DNA of 64,000 nt from Shewanella profunda (GCF_023283765.1 NZ_JAKILG010000021.1:1-64000); one strand, 5' to 3'. Shown: positions 9,569-23,031, numbered from the stretch's first letter. Notes: a model not told the origin generated them from the letters alone. Translations and numbers: made by a program.

Positions 9569-10858
9569 ATGAACTTGCGCGCGCTAGCTGCGAAAGCCAT
9601 CTTCGAAGTATTAGAGAAAGGCGTGTCACTGTCAGTGGCACTGCCCGAACAGCAAAAGCACCTTGCCAGCGGCAAAGATAAAGCCCTACTCGCCGAGCTC
9701 TGCTACGGCGTGATGCGCACTCTGCCGCAAATAGAGAAACGCATCAGTGAATGCCTAGCGAAACCCCTCAAAGGCAAGCAAAGGATTATCCACCAGCTGC
9801 TGATCATAGGTTGCTATCAGCTTTACTTCACGCGCATTCCGAGCCACGCCGCGATTTCAGAAACCGCCGAAGCCTGTCGCCAATTAAAATTTGAAGGCAT
9901 GGTCAAGGTAGTTAACGGTGTACTGCGCAACATTCAGCGCCAGCTTTCGCCACTGAGCACTGAATCAGACACCTTAAGCTACAACACACCTGCTTGGTTG
10001 ATTAAGCGCTTAAAAGAAGCCTATCCCGAGCAGTGGCAAGACATCATTCAACAAAGCCATGAACGCCCACCGATGTGGCTGCGTAACAATCGCTTATCCC
10101 AGAGCCGTACCGAATACCTTGCAGCCTTAGCCGAACTCGACATTGAAGCGAGCGAAGGCAGTAGTGCTGATGCCATTCTCTTAGCCCATCCAAAGGATGT
10201 CGCCACACTGCCACGCTTCCATGAAGGCGCGGCATCAGTACAAGATGGCGCAGCGCAATGGGCGGCGACCTTACTCGCCCCGCAAGCCAATGAGTTAATA
10301 CTCGATGCCTGCGCGGCGCCAGGTGGAAAAAGTAGCCATTTACTCGAACTTGAACCGAGCATCAAATTAGTCGCTGTTGATTTTGATGCCAAACGCCTTG
10401 AGCGAGTGCAACAGAATCTTGATCGCCTATCATTAAAAGCGGAGCTTATCCATGGCGATGCGGCCAATATTGGCTCATGGTGGCAAGGTGGACTATTTGA
10501 TCGTATCTTACTGGATGCCCCCTGTTCAGCCACAGGGGTGATCCGCCGTCATCCCGATATCAAATGGTTGCGTAAAAACCATGACATCGAAGAGCTGGCA
10601 CAGTTACAACTGCAAATTCTCGATCATTGCTGGAAGTGGCTGAAGCCCGGTGGCACGCTACTTTATGCCACTTGCTCAATTTTACCGCAGGAAAACCGCG
10701 ACCAGATCAGTGCATTTTTAGATAGAACGGCAGATGCTAAGCTAGACATACTCGCCCAGCAAAATTCGCCACAGGATATAGGTTGGCAAATCACGCCAGG
10801 ACAAGACAATATGGATGGGTTTTATTACGCCCGTTTATTGAAAGCGACCCATAAGTAG
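9569..10858 (+). CDS. rsmB: 16S rRNA m5C967 methyltransferase RsmB
   Basis: SAM-dependent RNA methyltransferase of the NOL1/NOP2/sun family that methylates C967 of 16S rRNA. 429 residues: an N-terminal NusB-like RNA-binding domain (1-140, e.g. LLAELCYGVMRTLPQIEKRI), then the Rossmann domain with DACAAPGGKSSHLLEL (SAM motif I, about 247-262), DAPCSATGVIRRHPD and YATCSILPQEN, carrying the two conserved cysteines. Follows fmt by two bases and precedes trkA by 15. Confidence 0.95.
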   Translation: MNLRALAAKAIFEVLEKGVSLSVALPEQQKHLASGKDKALLAELCYGVMRTLPQIEKRISECLAKPLKGKQRIIHQLLIIGCYQLYFTRIPSHAAISETAEACRQLKFEGMVKVVNGVLRNIQRQLSPLSTESDTLSYNTPAWLIKRLKEAYPEQWQDIIQQSHERPPMWLRNNRLSQSRTEYLAALAELDIEASEGSSADAILLAHPKDVATLPRFHEGAASVQDGAAQWAATLLAPQANELILDACAAPGGKSSHLLELEPSIKLVAVDFDAKRLERVQQNLDRLSLKAELIHGDAANIGSWWQGGLFDRILLDAPCSATGVIRRHPDIKWLRKNHDIEELAQLQLQILDHCWKWLKPGGTLLYATCSILPQENRDQISAFLDRTADAKLDILAQQNSPQDIGWQITPGQDNMDGFYYARLLKATHK

Positions 10859-10873
10859 GAAGTAAGCAAGGCC

Positions 10874-12283
10874 ATGAAAATTATCATATTAGGTGCGGGT
10901 CAGGTTGGGGGAACTTTGGCCGAAAATTTGGTGGGCGAAAACAATGACATCACCATAGTCGATAGCGACAGATCAAAATTACGTGCCCTACAGGATAAAT
11001 ATGACCTTCGCGTTGTGGCAGGCCATGGAGCCCATCCAGATGTGCTAAAAGAAGCTGGTGCCGAAGATGCAGACATGTTAATTGCGGTCACTAATAGCGA
11101 TGAATGTAATATGGCCGCCTGCCAAATTGCCTACAGCTTATTTGGTACTCCCACTAAAATTGCACGCATCCGCTCAGAGCCCTATCTGGCAATGCGCGAT
11201 AAACTCTTTATTGATAGCGAAACCAAGAATAGTGACGGCCGTCCCCGTGGTGGCTTCGTGATCGACGAATTAATCGCCCCAGAACAGTTAGTGACCGCTT
11301 ACATCCAGCGCCTTGTTGAATATCCAGGTGCATTGCAAGTGCTCGAGTTTGCCGAAGGCAAGTTAAGCTTAGTCGCAGTGCGCGCCTATTACGGTGGTCC
11401 ATTAGTGGGTAATGCACTAGCGGCGCTACGCGAACATATGCCCAATATAGATACCCGAGTCGCAGCAATTTTCCGCCAGGGTAGGCCCATTATGCCGCGC
11501 GGAACGACAATTATTGAAGCCGATGATGAGGTATTTTTCGTCGCCGACAGTCGCCATATTCGCGCCGTTATGAGCGAAATGCAAAAGCTCGATAATACCT
11601 ACCGTAATATTATGATCGCTGGCGGCGGTAACATAGGATTAGGGTTAGCAAAACGCCTAGAACGTACCCACTCGGTAAAACTTATCGAACACAAATTTGA
11701 GCGAGCAGAATCGCTTTCGGAACAACTCGAAAATACAACTGTATTTTGTGGTGATGCTTCGGATCAAGAATTACTACTCGAAGAACATATTGACCAAACC
11801 GATGTGTTTATTGCCGTCACTAATGATGATGAAGCCAACATTATGTCGGCTCTTTTAGCAAAGCGTATGGGCGCAAAAAAAGTGATGGTGCTAATCCAGC
11901 GTGAGGCCTATGTCGATATTGTACAAGAAGCCAATATCGATATCGCTATTTCCCCGCAGCAGGCAACAATTTCAGCCCTACTCACCCATATTCGTCAGGG
12001 TGATATTTGTAACGTCTACTCCTTACGCCGCGGCGCCGCCGAGGCTATTGAAGCCATTGCCCATGGCGACTCCAGCACCTCTAAGGTGGTTGGCAAAGCC
12101 ATTGGTGATATCAAGTTACCACCAGGAACGACCATAGGTGCTATTGTCCGCAATGATGAAGTACTGATGGCCCATGATAAAACAGTGATAGAACAGGGAG
12201 ATCATGTCATCTTATTCTTGGTGAATAAAAAGTTTGTCGGTGAAGTCGAAAAACTTTTCCAACCTAGTGCTTTCTTTTTTTAG
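10874..12283 (+). CDS. trkA: Trk potassium uptake system protein TrkA
   Basis: Cytosolic NAD(H)-binding gating subunit of the Trk K+ channel. 469 residues arranged as two tandem TrkA-N/TrkA-C units; the two nucleotide-binding glycine motifs are [15 protein letters not shown] at residue 4 and [16 protein letters not shown] at about 236. Length equals the usual double-unit form (E. coli 458). It is followed by a trkH gene 20 bases downstream, an arrangement not found in E. coli, where trkA ends its operon alone. Confidence 0.96.
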   Translation: MKIIILGAGQVGGTLAENLVGENNDITIVDSDRSKLRALQDKYDLRVVAGHGAHPDVLKEAGAEDADMLIAVTNSDECNMAACQIAYSLFGTPTKIARIRSEPYLAMRDKLFIDSETKNSDGRPRGGFVIDELIAPEQLVTAYIQRLVEYPGALQVLEFAEGKLSLVAVRAYYGGPLVGNALAALREHMPNIDTRVAAIFRQGRPIMPRGTTIIEADDEVFFVADSRHIRAVMSEMQKLDNTYRNIMIAGGGNIGLGLAKRLERTHSVKLIEHKFERAESLSEQLENTTVFCGDASDQELLLEEHIDQTDVFIAVTNDDEANIMSALLAKRMGAKKVMVLIQREAYVDIVQEANIDIAISPQQATISALLTHIRQGDICNVYSLRRGAAEAIEAIAHGDSSTSKVVGKAIGDIKLPPGTTIGAIVRNDEVLMAHDKTVIEQGDHVILFLVNKKFVGEVEKLFQPSAFFF

Positions 12284-12303
12284 GTCATTAAAGTCACTAC
12301 TTT

Positions 12304-13746
12304 ATGCTGAATTTCAGACCACTATTGTTTATTTTAGGGCTGTTTCTTTCCATGTTAACAGCCTTTATGTTTATCCCCCTGCTCCTTGCCGCTTTCAGTG
12401 GCGAAGAAACTGTGGGTTCTTTTATGATATCCGCATTGGCAACAGGGATCTGCGCCAGCCTTTGTTTGCATAATGGTCAAAGTAAAACTATCCACCTCAA
12501 TATCCGCGATATGTTTTTGCTGACCAGCCTAACTTGGTTAATCGTAAGCCTATTTGCGGCCATGCCCTTTACCCTCTATCACGGTATTGGCTATACGGAT
12601 GCATTTTTTGAAACTATGTCAGGCATTACTACTACTGGTTCAACGGTACTTTCAGGCTTAGATACCATGGACCATAGCATCCTGATCTGGCGATCGTTAC
12701 TACAATGGCTAGGAGGAATTGGCTTTATTGTAATGGCCGTTGCAATTCTGCCCTTCTTAAACGTCGGAGGAATGCGGTTATTTCGTACTGAATCTTCTGA
12801 TTGGAGTGACAAGGCAGTCCCTCGCACACAAAATATGGCTAAGCACTTATTTTTTATCTATATTTTACTCACCATTATTTGTTGTATTGCCTACCACTTG
12901 GCTGGTATGACTTGGTTTCAAGCCATCAACCATGCCATGACAACGATATCTACAGGTGGTTATTCCACTTCTGATAACTCAATGGGGGCTTTTTCAAACT
13001 CAGCACACTGGGTTAGTATCGTGTTTATGGCGGCAGGTGGTTTGCCACTATTGATGTTTGTGCACACGATTCAACAGCGGGATCTAAATATTTGGAATGA
13101 TGCACAAGTTAGGGGATTTTTATTCTTCCTAACCTTTGTCTCCTGCTCCGTTGGATTTTGGCTTTGGCAAACCCGTGATATTGCACTACTGGATGCACTA
13201 CGCTTATCCAGCTTTAACGTGGTTTCCGTTGTCACAACAACAGGGTATGGCCTAACTGATTATGGTGCTTGGGGCGCTTTTGCCAATATCGTCTTTTTGT
13301 TTTTAATGTTTGTGGGCGGTTGCTCAGGCTCGACATCGGGGGGGATTAAGATCTTCCGCTTTCAAATTGCAGGCGCCATTATGCGCGAGCAATTGAAGCA
13401 ACAGTGCCATCCAAATGGTCTCTTTAGAGAGCGCTATAATAATCGCATTATTAGTGAAGATATTGTGCGATCACTCATTACCTTCGTCTTATTGTTTGTG
13501 CTGGTGATTGTTGGATTATCAGTAACTTTAGTGCTTACTGGGCTCGATCCTATGACCAGTTTCACTGGCGCTATCACCGCTGTGACCAACGTAGGACCAG
13601 GTTTAGGCCCTATCATTGGCCCTGCTGGTAATTTCTCAAGCTTACCCGATCTCGCTAAATGGGTATTATCACTCGGTATGTTATTGGGACGACTAGAGAT
13701 CCTCACTGTCGCGGTACTCTTCCATCCGAGTTTCTGGAAATATTAA
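12304..13746 (+). CDS. trkH: Trk potassium channel membrane subunit TrkH (copy 1)
   Basis: 480-residue inner-membrane protein made of four repeated M1-P-M2 units. The four selectivity-filter loops are recognisable: ITTTGSTVL, ISTGGYSTS, VVTTTGYGLT and VTNVGPGLG. It lies 20 bases after trkA and is followed by a terminator, so it belongs to the def-fmt-rsmB-trkA transcript. A second trkH lies at 15435-16892. The two proteins share layout but differ widely in sequence, which points to an old duplication or separate acquisition rather than a recent copy. No clear ribosome-binding site precedes the ATG. Confidence 0.94.
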   Translation: MLNFRPLLFILGLFLSMLTAFMFIPLLLAAFSGEETVGSFMISALATGICASLCLHNGQSKTIHLNIRDMFLLTSLTWLIVSLFAAMPFTLYHGIGYTDAFFETMSGITTTGSTVLSGLDTMDHSILIWRSLLQWLGGIGFIVMAVAILPFLNVGGMRLFRTESSDWSDKAVPRTQNMAKHLFFIYILLTIICCIAYHLAGMTWFQAINHAMTTISTGGYSTSDNSMGAFSNSAHWVSIVFMAAGGLPLLMFVHTIQQRDLNIWNDAQVRGFLFFLTFVSCSVGFWLWQTRDIALLDALRLSSFNVVSVVTTTGYGLTDYGAWGAFANIVFLFLMFVGGCSGSTSGGIKIFRFQIAGAIMREQLKQQCHPNGLFRERYNNRIISEDIVRSLITFVLLFVLVIVGLSVTLVLTGLDPMTSFTGAITAVTNVGPGLGPIIGPAGNFSSLPDLAKWVLSLGMLLGRLEILTVAVLFHPSFWKY

Positions 13747-13759
13747 TTGAGTCGAAATA

Positions 13760-13789
13760 AAAATGCGCTTAAACCTGTAAGCGCATTTT
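13760..13789. terminator. bidirectional terminator between trkH copy 1 and hemG copy 1
   Basis: Perfect 12-base stem AAAATGCGCTTA / TAAGCGCATTTT with a 6-base loop and flanking A/T runs, between two convergent genes. Confidence 0.88.
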
Positions 13790-13792
13790 TTG

Positions 13793-14347
13793 CTAGACGG
13801 CTTCGTTGACTTCAGCTAACTCCAGTAGATGATCGGCATAAACTTTCACATCTTCCCAATCTGTATAATCAATAACCGCCTTAGGATCCGTTGGACCTTT
13901 GGTTATTTTCATAATCAACTGGATCATCAATCTGTCATACCAAGGCCAAGATGGATAATCCACTTTACCAGCAATAATCTTCAGATCTGCGGGAGTCCAT
14001 GGCGATAGCGCAATAAACTTTTGCAGATATTTATTATTTTCTGGGATCCGTTTTTCAGGATTTCTTGCAACCACGTTCACGCAGAAGAAGCTGTTCGGTA
14101 ATGCGCCCAGAGCCTGTGCATGCTGTTCTATAAATTGGAACACGCTCTTATCATAGGTGCCATAGAGCACACAGGCACCTAAGGCAACGACATCATAATC
14201 GGGCCAGTTAATCCGAGTCGCAGCGGCACTGTTGATATCAACTAAGTCAACCTGCGCACCACGAGCTTTTAATTGATCAGCAATCGCACTGGCAATCTTG
14301 GCAGTATGACCACCACGGGTAAAATAAAGTACGAGGACGCGTATCAT
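13793..14347 (-). CDS. hemG: menaquinone-dependent protoporphyrinogen IX dehydrogenase-like flavodoxin (HemG copy 1)
   Basis: 184 residues of the HemG flavodoxin family, which oxidises protoporphyrinogen IX to protoporphyrin IX and passes electrons to menaquinone or ubiquinone. The FMN phosphate loop appears as YFTRGGHTAKIA near residue 8; the HemG-specific insert SFFCVNVVARNPEKRIPENN-YLQKF is present at about 86-115, as is the terminal KITKGPTDP. It stands alone on the minus strand, convergent with trkH copy 1 and divergent from an ArsR-family regulator. A second HemG lies at 14908-15432; which one carries the haem-synthesis flux cannot be told from sequence. Confidence 0.88.
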   Translation of the reverse strand: MIRVLVLYFTRGGHTAKIASAIADQLKARGAQVDLVDINSAAATRINWPDYDVVALGACVLYGTYDKSVFQFIEQHAQALGALPNSFFCVNVVARNPEKRIPENNKYLQKFIALSPWTPADLKIIAGKVDYPSWPWYDRLMIQLIMKITKGPTDPKAVIDYTDWEDVKVYADHLLELAEVNEAV

Positions 14348-14537
14348 AGGAAGTTCTCAATCCACTGAAGTAATGCCACCATTGTGGCGATATTCCGTTA
14401 AATAATCCTCTGATAGGATCACAAATCAGCGGTATCTCATATTCTGTTATTCAAAAATTGAGATCTGCATTGTCGAGCAGTATGATTGCGTTTACTGATA
14501 TGTCCAATTAGAGTTATCTAATAAAATAAGCGATAAA

Positions 14538-14858
14538 GTGAGTGACCTTATGCAAAATGATATAGATGTAGATGCAATGGTAACTAATGCGGAAAGTGCA
14601 GCTAAATGGCTTAAAGCCATAGCGAATCCTTATCGCCTAATGATTTTGTGCCTATTGCTAGATAAAGAATTGAGCGTAACAGAACTCAATGCCACAGTAC
14701 CCTTAAGTCAATCGGCTCTATCCCAACATCTAGCTGTGTTACGGGCCGAAGATTTAGTGGATACCCGTAAGAGCTCGCAAATTGTTTACTATAAACTGAA
14801 GAATGAACAAGTTACCCAAGTGATTTCTATTTTGCACAATCGCTACTGCGCGGTGTAA
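14538..14858 (+). CDS. ArsR/SmtB-family transcriptional regulator, SqrR/BigR-like
   Basis: 106 residues with the ArsR winged helix: AKWLKAIANPYRLMILCLLLDKE then SVTELNATVPLSQSALSQHLAVLRAEDLVDTRKSSQIVYYKL. It has exactly two cysteines, Cys38 in the second helix and Cys104 at the end. The spacing of 66 residues equals that of the sensing pair in the persulfide regulators SqrR (41/107) and BigR (42/108), and the metal-site CxC of ArsR/SmtB is absent. A sulfide or persulfide sensor is therefore the best inference. The start is GTG at 14538 or ATG at 14550. It is divergent from hemG copy 1, 190 bases away, a possible target. Confidence 0.85.
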   Translation: MSDLMQNDIDVDAMVTNAESAAKWLKAIANPYRLMILCLLLDKELSVTELNATVPLSQSALSQHLAVLRAEDLVDTRKSSQIVYYKLKNEQVTQVISILHNRYCAV

Positions 14859-14869
14859 TGGCTAAATTA

Positions 14870-14904
14870 AAGCCCCTATCTATTCAAGATTTGGGGCTTC
14901 AATC
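14870..14904. terminator. putative terminator between the ArsR-family gene and hemG copy 2
   Basis: Stem AAGCCCC (14870-14876) / GGGGCTT (14893-14899) with a 16-base loop between convergent genes. The long loop makes it weaker than the other terminators here. Confidence 0.55.
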
Positions 14905-14907
14905 TTT

Positions 14908-15432
14908 CTAACGTTGACTAAAGTCATTACCAAAAGCATCTACCTTAGCCCAATCGGTAAACTCAAAAGTCCCCTTGATATCGGTTGGCCCTTTGGTCAT
15001 CCACATGATGAAACGTATCATGGTACGATCGAAAAAACCGTACTTTGGGTAATCAATCTTACCGGCAAATACCGCCAACTGCTGGGGTTGCCATAGGGAG
15101 AGTTTTAAAAACTTTTGCATATAAGGATTGGTTTCTGGTGTATTTTTTAAGGGCTTACGAGCCACTACATTCACGGAAAAAAAACCGTTAATTTTAGTAT
15201 CTAATACCGCATGGTGACGATTAACAAACTGATATAACTCAGCCCTATATTTTCCATAACGAATGCTGGCACCGATCAACACTTTATCAAAATCAACCAG
15301 ACTCAGTGCTTCTGCCTGCTCTAACGTGACCAGCGAAACTTTTTCTCCCGCCTGCTCTGCAAACAGTTTCATTCTTTGGCAGATTGCCAATGTTTGACCA
15401 TCAATTGTCGAGTAAATTATTAACGTCTGCAT
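14908..15432 (-). CDS. hemG: menaquinone-dependent protoporphyrinogen IX dehydrogenase (HemG copy 2)
   Basis: 174 residues of the HemG family: FMN loop YSTIDGQTLAICQRM, the HemG insert GFFSVNVVARKPLKNTPETNPYMQKFLK and the C-terminal WMTKGPTDI. The start at 15432 (MQTLIIYSTIDGQT) is chosen from family alignment; the open frame runs on to 15522 inside trkH. It begins only two bases after the trkH copy 2 stop, so translation is coupled, and trkH-hemG is exactly the E. coli pairing. On synteny this copy is the likelier orthologue of E. coli hemG. Confidence 0.92.
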   Translation of the reverse strand: MQTLIIYSTIDGQTLAICQRMKLFAEQAGEKVSLVTLEQAEALSLVDFDKVLIGASIRYGKYRAELYQFVNRHHAVLDTKINGFFSVNVVARKPLKNTPETNPYMQKFLKLSLWQPQQLAVFAGKIDYPKYGFFDRTMIRFIMWMTKGPTDIKGTFEFTDWAKVDAFGNDFSQR

Positions 15433-15434
15433 CT

Positions 15435-16892
15435 TTAATGTTTCCAAAAGGTTGGCGTAAACAAAATCAGTAAGGTAAAGACTTCGAGGCGTCCAAACAG
15501 CATAGCCACCACAAGCACCCACTTTGCGCCATCGCCAATGCTGGCATAATTACTCGCTACCTCACCTAAACCAGGGCCTAGATTGTTTAAGCAAGCAGCC
15601 GTGGCGCTAAAGGCGGTAATATCGTCTAATCCCATGGCCATAAGCGCAAGCATACAAACCACAAACACGAGAGCATAGGCGGAGAAAAACCCCCATACAG
15701 CATCGACTACACGGTCGGGTAAGGCTTTAGAGCCAATCCTTATCGAAAACATCGCCTTAGGGTGCACCAATCGCTTAAGTTCACGGGAGCCCTGCAGTAG
15801 CAATAGAATCACGCGAATAACTTTTATACCACCCGCAGTTGAGCCGCCACAACCGCCAATAAAGCTCGAAAATATTAATAACATGGGTAAAAATAGCGGC
15901 CACATATGAAAGCTATCCGTGCCGAATCCAGCAGTGGTGGCAACTGAAACCGCCTGAAATAAGGCATGGTCGAAGGTTTCTTCCGGCGAATCATAAATAC
16001 CGGAATGATAAAGCGTGAGAAAACAAATCGCGGTAAGAATAAGTTGAATCGCCACCAGCATCTTAAATTCGGCATCTTTAAAATAGACTCTAACGTTAAT
16101 GCCTCGTCGCGAGAATGCCGCAAAATGCACACTGAAGTTAACCGCAGAGATAATTAAAAAGAACACACAAATCAGATTGATCACTGGGCTATCAAAATAG
16201 CCCATGCTGGCATCGTGAGTCGAAAACCCACCAATAGCTATGGTTGAGAAAGAGTGGCATACCGCATCAAAAATACTCATTCCCGCCAACCAATAGGCCC
16301 CTGCGCAGGAAATAGTTAACAGTAAATAGATATACCACAAAGCCTTAGCCGTTTCGGCTATCCTAGGTGTCATCTTACTGTCTTTGACGGGTCCAGGGAT
16401 TTCAGCACGATAAAGCTGCATCCCACCAACACCAAGCACGGGTAAAATTGCAACAGCGAGCACAATGATCCCCATACCGCCAAGCCATTGCAGCATATGC
16501 CGATAAAATAAAATGGCTTTGGGCAAAGAATCAAGCCCAACAATGACCGTAGCCCCTGTAGTGGTGAGCGCCGAAAAAGATTCAAAGAAACTGTCAGTCC
16601 AACTAAGATCTGGCTGATTAGAGAAAATAAATGGCAGGGCCCCGATAGAACCAAGTACAGTCCAAAATAGAACAACGATCAAAAAACCCTCTCGGGTACG
16701 TAGTTCTTCTTTACAGCCGCGATTAGGGTACCAAAGCCAAAAACCAATAAATAAACTAACAAAGAATGCTTGAATAAATGCCGTACCTCCACCATCGTTA
16801 TACCAAATAGCGATCAGTGCTGGTGGCAGCATAGTGATGGAAAATAAGCCGATTAACAGACCTATGATTCTTATTATGGTTTTATATTGCAT
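15435..16892 (-). CDS. trkH: Trk potassium channel membrane subunit TrkH (copy 2)
   Basis: 485 residues, inner membrane, with the four filter loops ALTTTGATVIVG, TIAIGGFSTHD, ATTAGFGTDS and LNNLGPGLGEV. It has the canonical E. coli TrkH features (HMLQWLGGMGIIVLAVAILP, GGCGGSTAGGIKVIR, AMLFGRLEVFTLLILFTPTFW). It lies third in the minus-strand run pepQ-yigZ-trkH-hemG, the same order as in E. coli, which marks it as the syntenic orthologue. It needs TrkA for gating; trkA is 4.6 kb away. Confidence 0.96.
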   Translation of the reverse strand: MQYKTIIRIIGLLIGLFSITMLPPALIAIWYNDGGGTAFIQAFFVSLFIGFWLWYPNRGCKEELRTREGFLIVVLFWTVLGSIGALPFIFSNQPDLSWTDSFFESFSALTTTGATVIVGLDSLPKAILFYRHMLQWLGGMGIIVLAVAILPVLGVGGMQLYRAEIPGPVKDSKMTPRIAETAKALWYIYLLLTISCAGAYWLAGMSIFDAVCHSFSTIAIGGFSTHDASMGYFDSPVINLICVFFLIISAVNFSVHFAAFSRRGINVRVYFKDAEFKMLVAIQLILTAICFLTLYHSGIYDSPEETFDHALFQAVSVATTAGFGTDSFHMWPLFLPMLLIFSSFIGGCGGSTAGGIKVIRVILLLLQGSRELKRLVHPKAMFSIRIGSKALPDRVVDAVWGFFSAYALVFVVCMLALMAMGLDDITAFSATAACLNNLGPGLGEVASNYASIGDGAKWVLVVAMLFGRLEVFTLLILFTPTFWKH

Positions 16893-16969
16893 TAAGCGAA
16901 TTCAATCATTCCATTGGCTGCAAAGGTATTTTCAGCATTCCGAGTATTTTGGCATAATTTACGCAAGCA

Positions 16970-17584
16970 TCACAGTTCAAACTCGGCGCTTAAACGGCCT
17001 TGACTCAAAGCCGTCAATAATTCGCTAAATATTACTTGCTGATATTTTCCAATTTCAAACTCAATATCAATAGCTTCAGCAAACTGCTTATTGGTGATGA
17101 CCGCATCCACTTGCTGTAGTAGATGTTCAACATCCCTTAGTTGCGAGTAGTCACACTGCAGCCTCGCAGGATAACGTAGTTGCTTTATTCGCGTTGCTAG
17201 CTTGGTTAGTCCTTGCCTTAAACCAGAAGTATAGGCTCGAACTAAACCTCCGACACCGAGTTTAGTACCCCCATAATAACGCACAACAACGGCGGCCACT
17301 TCGCCAATATTTGCCCCTTGCAACACAGCTAACATGGGGCGACCTGCACTACCTGCAGGCTCGCCGTCATCACTCGAACCAATCGAGACGCTATCATTGG
17401 GCGCGCCCGCAACAAAGGCGTAGCAATAGTGACTCGCACCGGGGTAATCACGCTTGATGTCAGTAAGTACTAACTTTAGTTTATCTAAACTGTCGCAATG
17501 AAATAGAAAAGAGATAAAGCGACTGTGCTTTACCTCTTCTTCGATCACGACGTCATCGCAGGGAACGTTATAACTTTCGAGCAC
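16970..17584 (-). CDS. yigZ: YigZ/IMPACT family protein
   Basis: 204 residues with the UPF0029 signature at about 25-110: HSRFISFLFHCDS, YPGASHYCYAFVAG, SDDGEPAGSAGRPML, and VVRYYGGTKLGVGGLVRAY, followed by a C-terminal DUF1949 ferredoxin-like domain. The family is implicated in translation control (the eukaryotic relative IMPACT inhibits GCN2), but the bacterial role is unclear. The start is GTG at 17584. It is 27 bases after pepQ and 77 bases before trkH copy 2, in the conserved pepQ-yigZ-trkH-hemG string. Confidence 0.92.
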   Translation of the reverse strand: MLESYNVPCDDVVIEEEVKHSRFISFLFHCDSLDKLKLVLTDIKRDYPGASHYCYAFVAGAPNDSVSIGSSDDGEPAGSAGRPMLAVLQGANIGEVAAVVVRYYGGTKLGVGGLVRAYTSGLRQGLTKLATRIKQLRYPARLQCDYSQLRDVEHLLQQVDAVITNKQFAEAIDIEFEIGKYQQVIFSELLTALSQGRLSAEFEL

Positions 17585-17611
17585 TAAGCTGCCCTAATCT
17601 ATTTTCAAACA

Positions 17612-18937
<1,326 letters not shown>

Positions 18938-19009
18938 TCATCTCCTGCAATGAATAAAAGTGCGAATTTCCAAAGAAAAATCCTTAAAGGAATCCGAATG
19001 TCTACACTC

Positions 19010-19025
19010 TGTGCAGTGTATCACA
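19010..19025. promoter_or_regulatory. candidate CRP/FNR-family site in the pepQ-fadB intergenic region
   Basis: TGTGC-AGTGTA-TCACA matches nine of ten positions of the CRP consensus TGTGA-N6-TCACA. It lies 192 bases before fadB and 76 bases before pepQ in their shared control region. Confidence 0.5.
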
Positions 19026-19056
19026 AAGGTGAAAAATCACTCTAGCCGACAAGAAA

Positions 19057-19072
19057 TTAAACAGTCGTTTAA
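19057..19072. promoter_or_regulatory. candidate fatty-acid regulator operator upstream of fadBA
   Basis: Perfect inverted repeat TTAAAC-AGTC-GTTTAA, 145 bases before fadB. Its AAAC-N4-GTTT core resembles sites described for PsrA, the TetR-family fatty-acid repressor used by Shewanella and Pseudomonas. A different sequence at about 19118 (ACTGGTCAAA) resembles only half of a FadR site. No other operator evidence is visible. Confidence 0.4.
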
Positions 19073-19216
19073 ATTGGGTGTTGTAATTTATCAAATTTCG
19101 AAGCACACTGGCACACAACTGGTCAAATGATGGCCGAAGCTGCTGTGAGATAGAGAGTCGTACTAGCACCAACACATAATGGTGGGTATCACTTTTAAGC
19201 AAAAAGGAAGCAAGCA

Positions 19217-22551
<3,335 letters not shown>

Positions 22552-22580
22552 TCCCTCAGTTTGAATAATGGGATGTTAGG

Positions 22581-22608
22581 ATGCCGGAACTCATTTCCGG
22601 CATTTTTA
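22581..22608 (+). terminator. terminator of fadBA
   Basis: Perfect 8-base stem ATGCCGGA / TCCGGCAT followed by TTTTTA, 30 bases after the fadA stop. Confidence 0.85.
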
Positions 22609-22644
22609 TATCGATGGCTCGAACCTATATTATCGTTAATTATA

Positions 22645-22660
22645 TGTTCCACGTGAAACA
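22645..22660. other. parS: parS site (ParB-binding), intergenic fadA-tusA
   Basis: TGTTCCACGTGAAACA: 15 of 16 bases match the universal parS palindrome TGTTTCACGTGAAACA. ParB from parB at 47680-48558 is the expected ligand. It lies about 21 kb from oriC, within the origin-proximal zone where chromosomal parS clusters are found. Confidence 0.88.
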
Positions 22661-22785
22661 TCAATCAAATGACATAGGAATACGAACACCTTAATACCTA
22701 TCACAAATTCAATTTGCTAATTTGGTTTATCGCAGTCGCTAGAGTAATATTAGTCAATTCTGTTTGACCGTTCTGTAGAGGTAAT

Positions 22786-23031
22786 ATGAACGACGCTTTC
22801 TCAACCGCACAGCATAAACTCGATGCTCTAGGTTTACGCTGCCCAGAACCTGTAATGATGGTGCGTAAGACAGTAAGACAAATGGCCGAAGGTGAAACAC
22901 TATTGGTTATTGCAGATGATCCAGCAACAACTCGAGATATTCCCAGCTTTTGCGAGTTTATGGACCATACACTTATAGCCAGTGAAACACAGAAAACACC
23001 CTATCAATATTTGATCAAAAAAGGACTCTAG
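22786..23031 (+). CDS. tusA: sulfurtransferase TusA
   Basis: 81-residue sulfur carrier that takes persulfide sulfur from IscS and hands it on for tRNA 2-thiouridine and molybdenum-cofactor work. The invariant CPxP appears as [13 protein letters not shown] with the sulfur-carrying Cys19, at the same number as in E. coli TusA. AGAGGT precedes the ATG. A MOSC-domain gene follows 45 bases later on the same strand. Confidence 0.95.
   Translation: MNDAFSTAQHKLDALGLRCPEPVMMVRKTVRQMAEGETLLVIADDPATTRDIPSFCEFMDHTLIASETQKTPYQYLIKKGL

Noticed and set aside
10048-10533. 161-codon open frame opposite rsmB
   Set aside because: Antisense shadow: low-complexity Ser/Ala-rich translation, typical of the reverse of a GC-biased coding sequence.
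13434-13706. 90-codon open frame opposite trkH copy 1
   Set aside because: Shadow of conserved TrkH codons.
15433-15522. Longer N-terminus for HemG copy 2
   Set aside because: The 30 extra residues lie in another frame of trkH and have no counterpart in the family; the ATG at 15432 fits.
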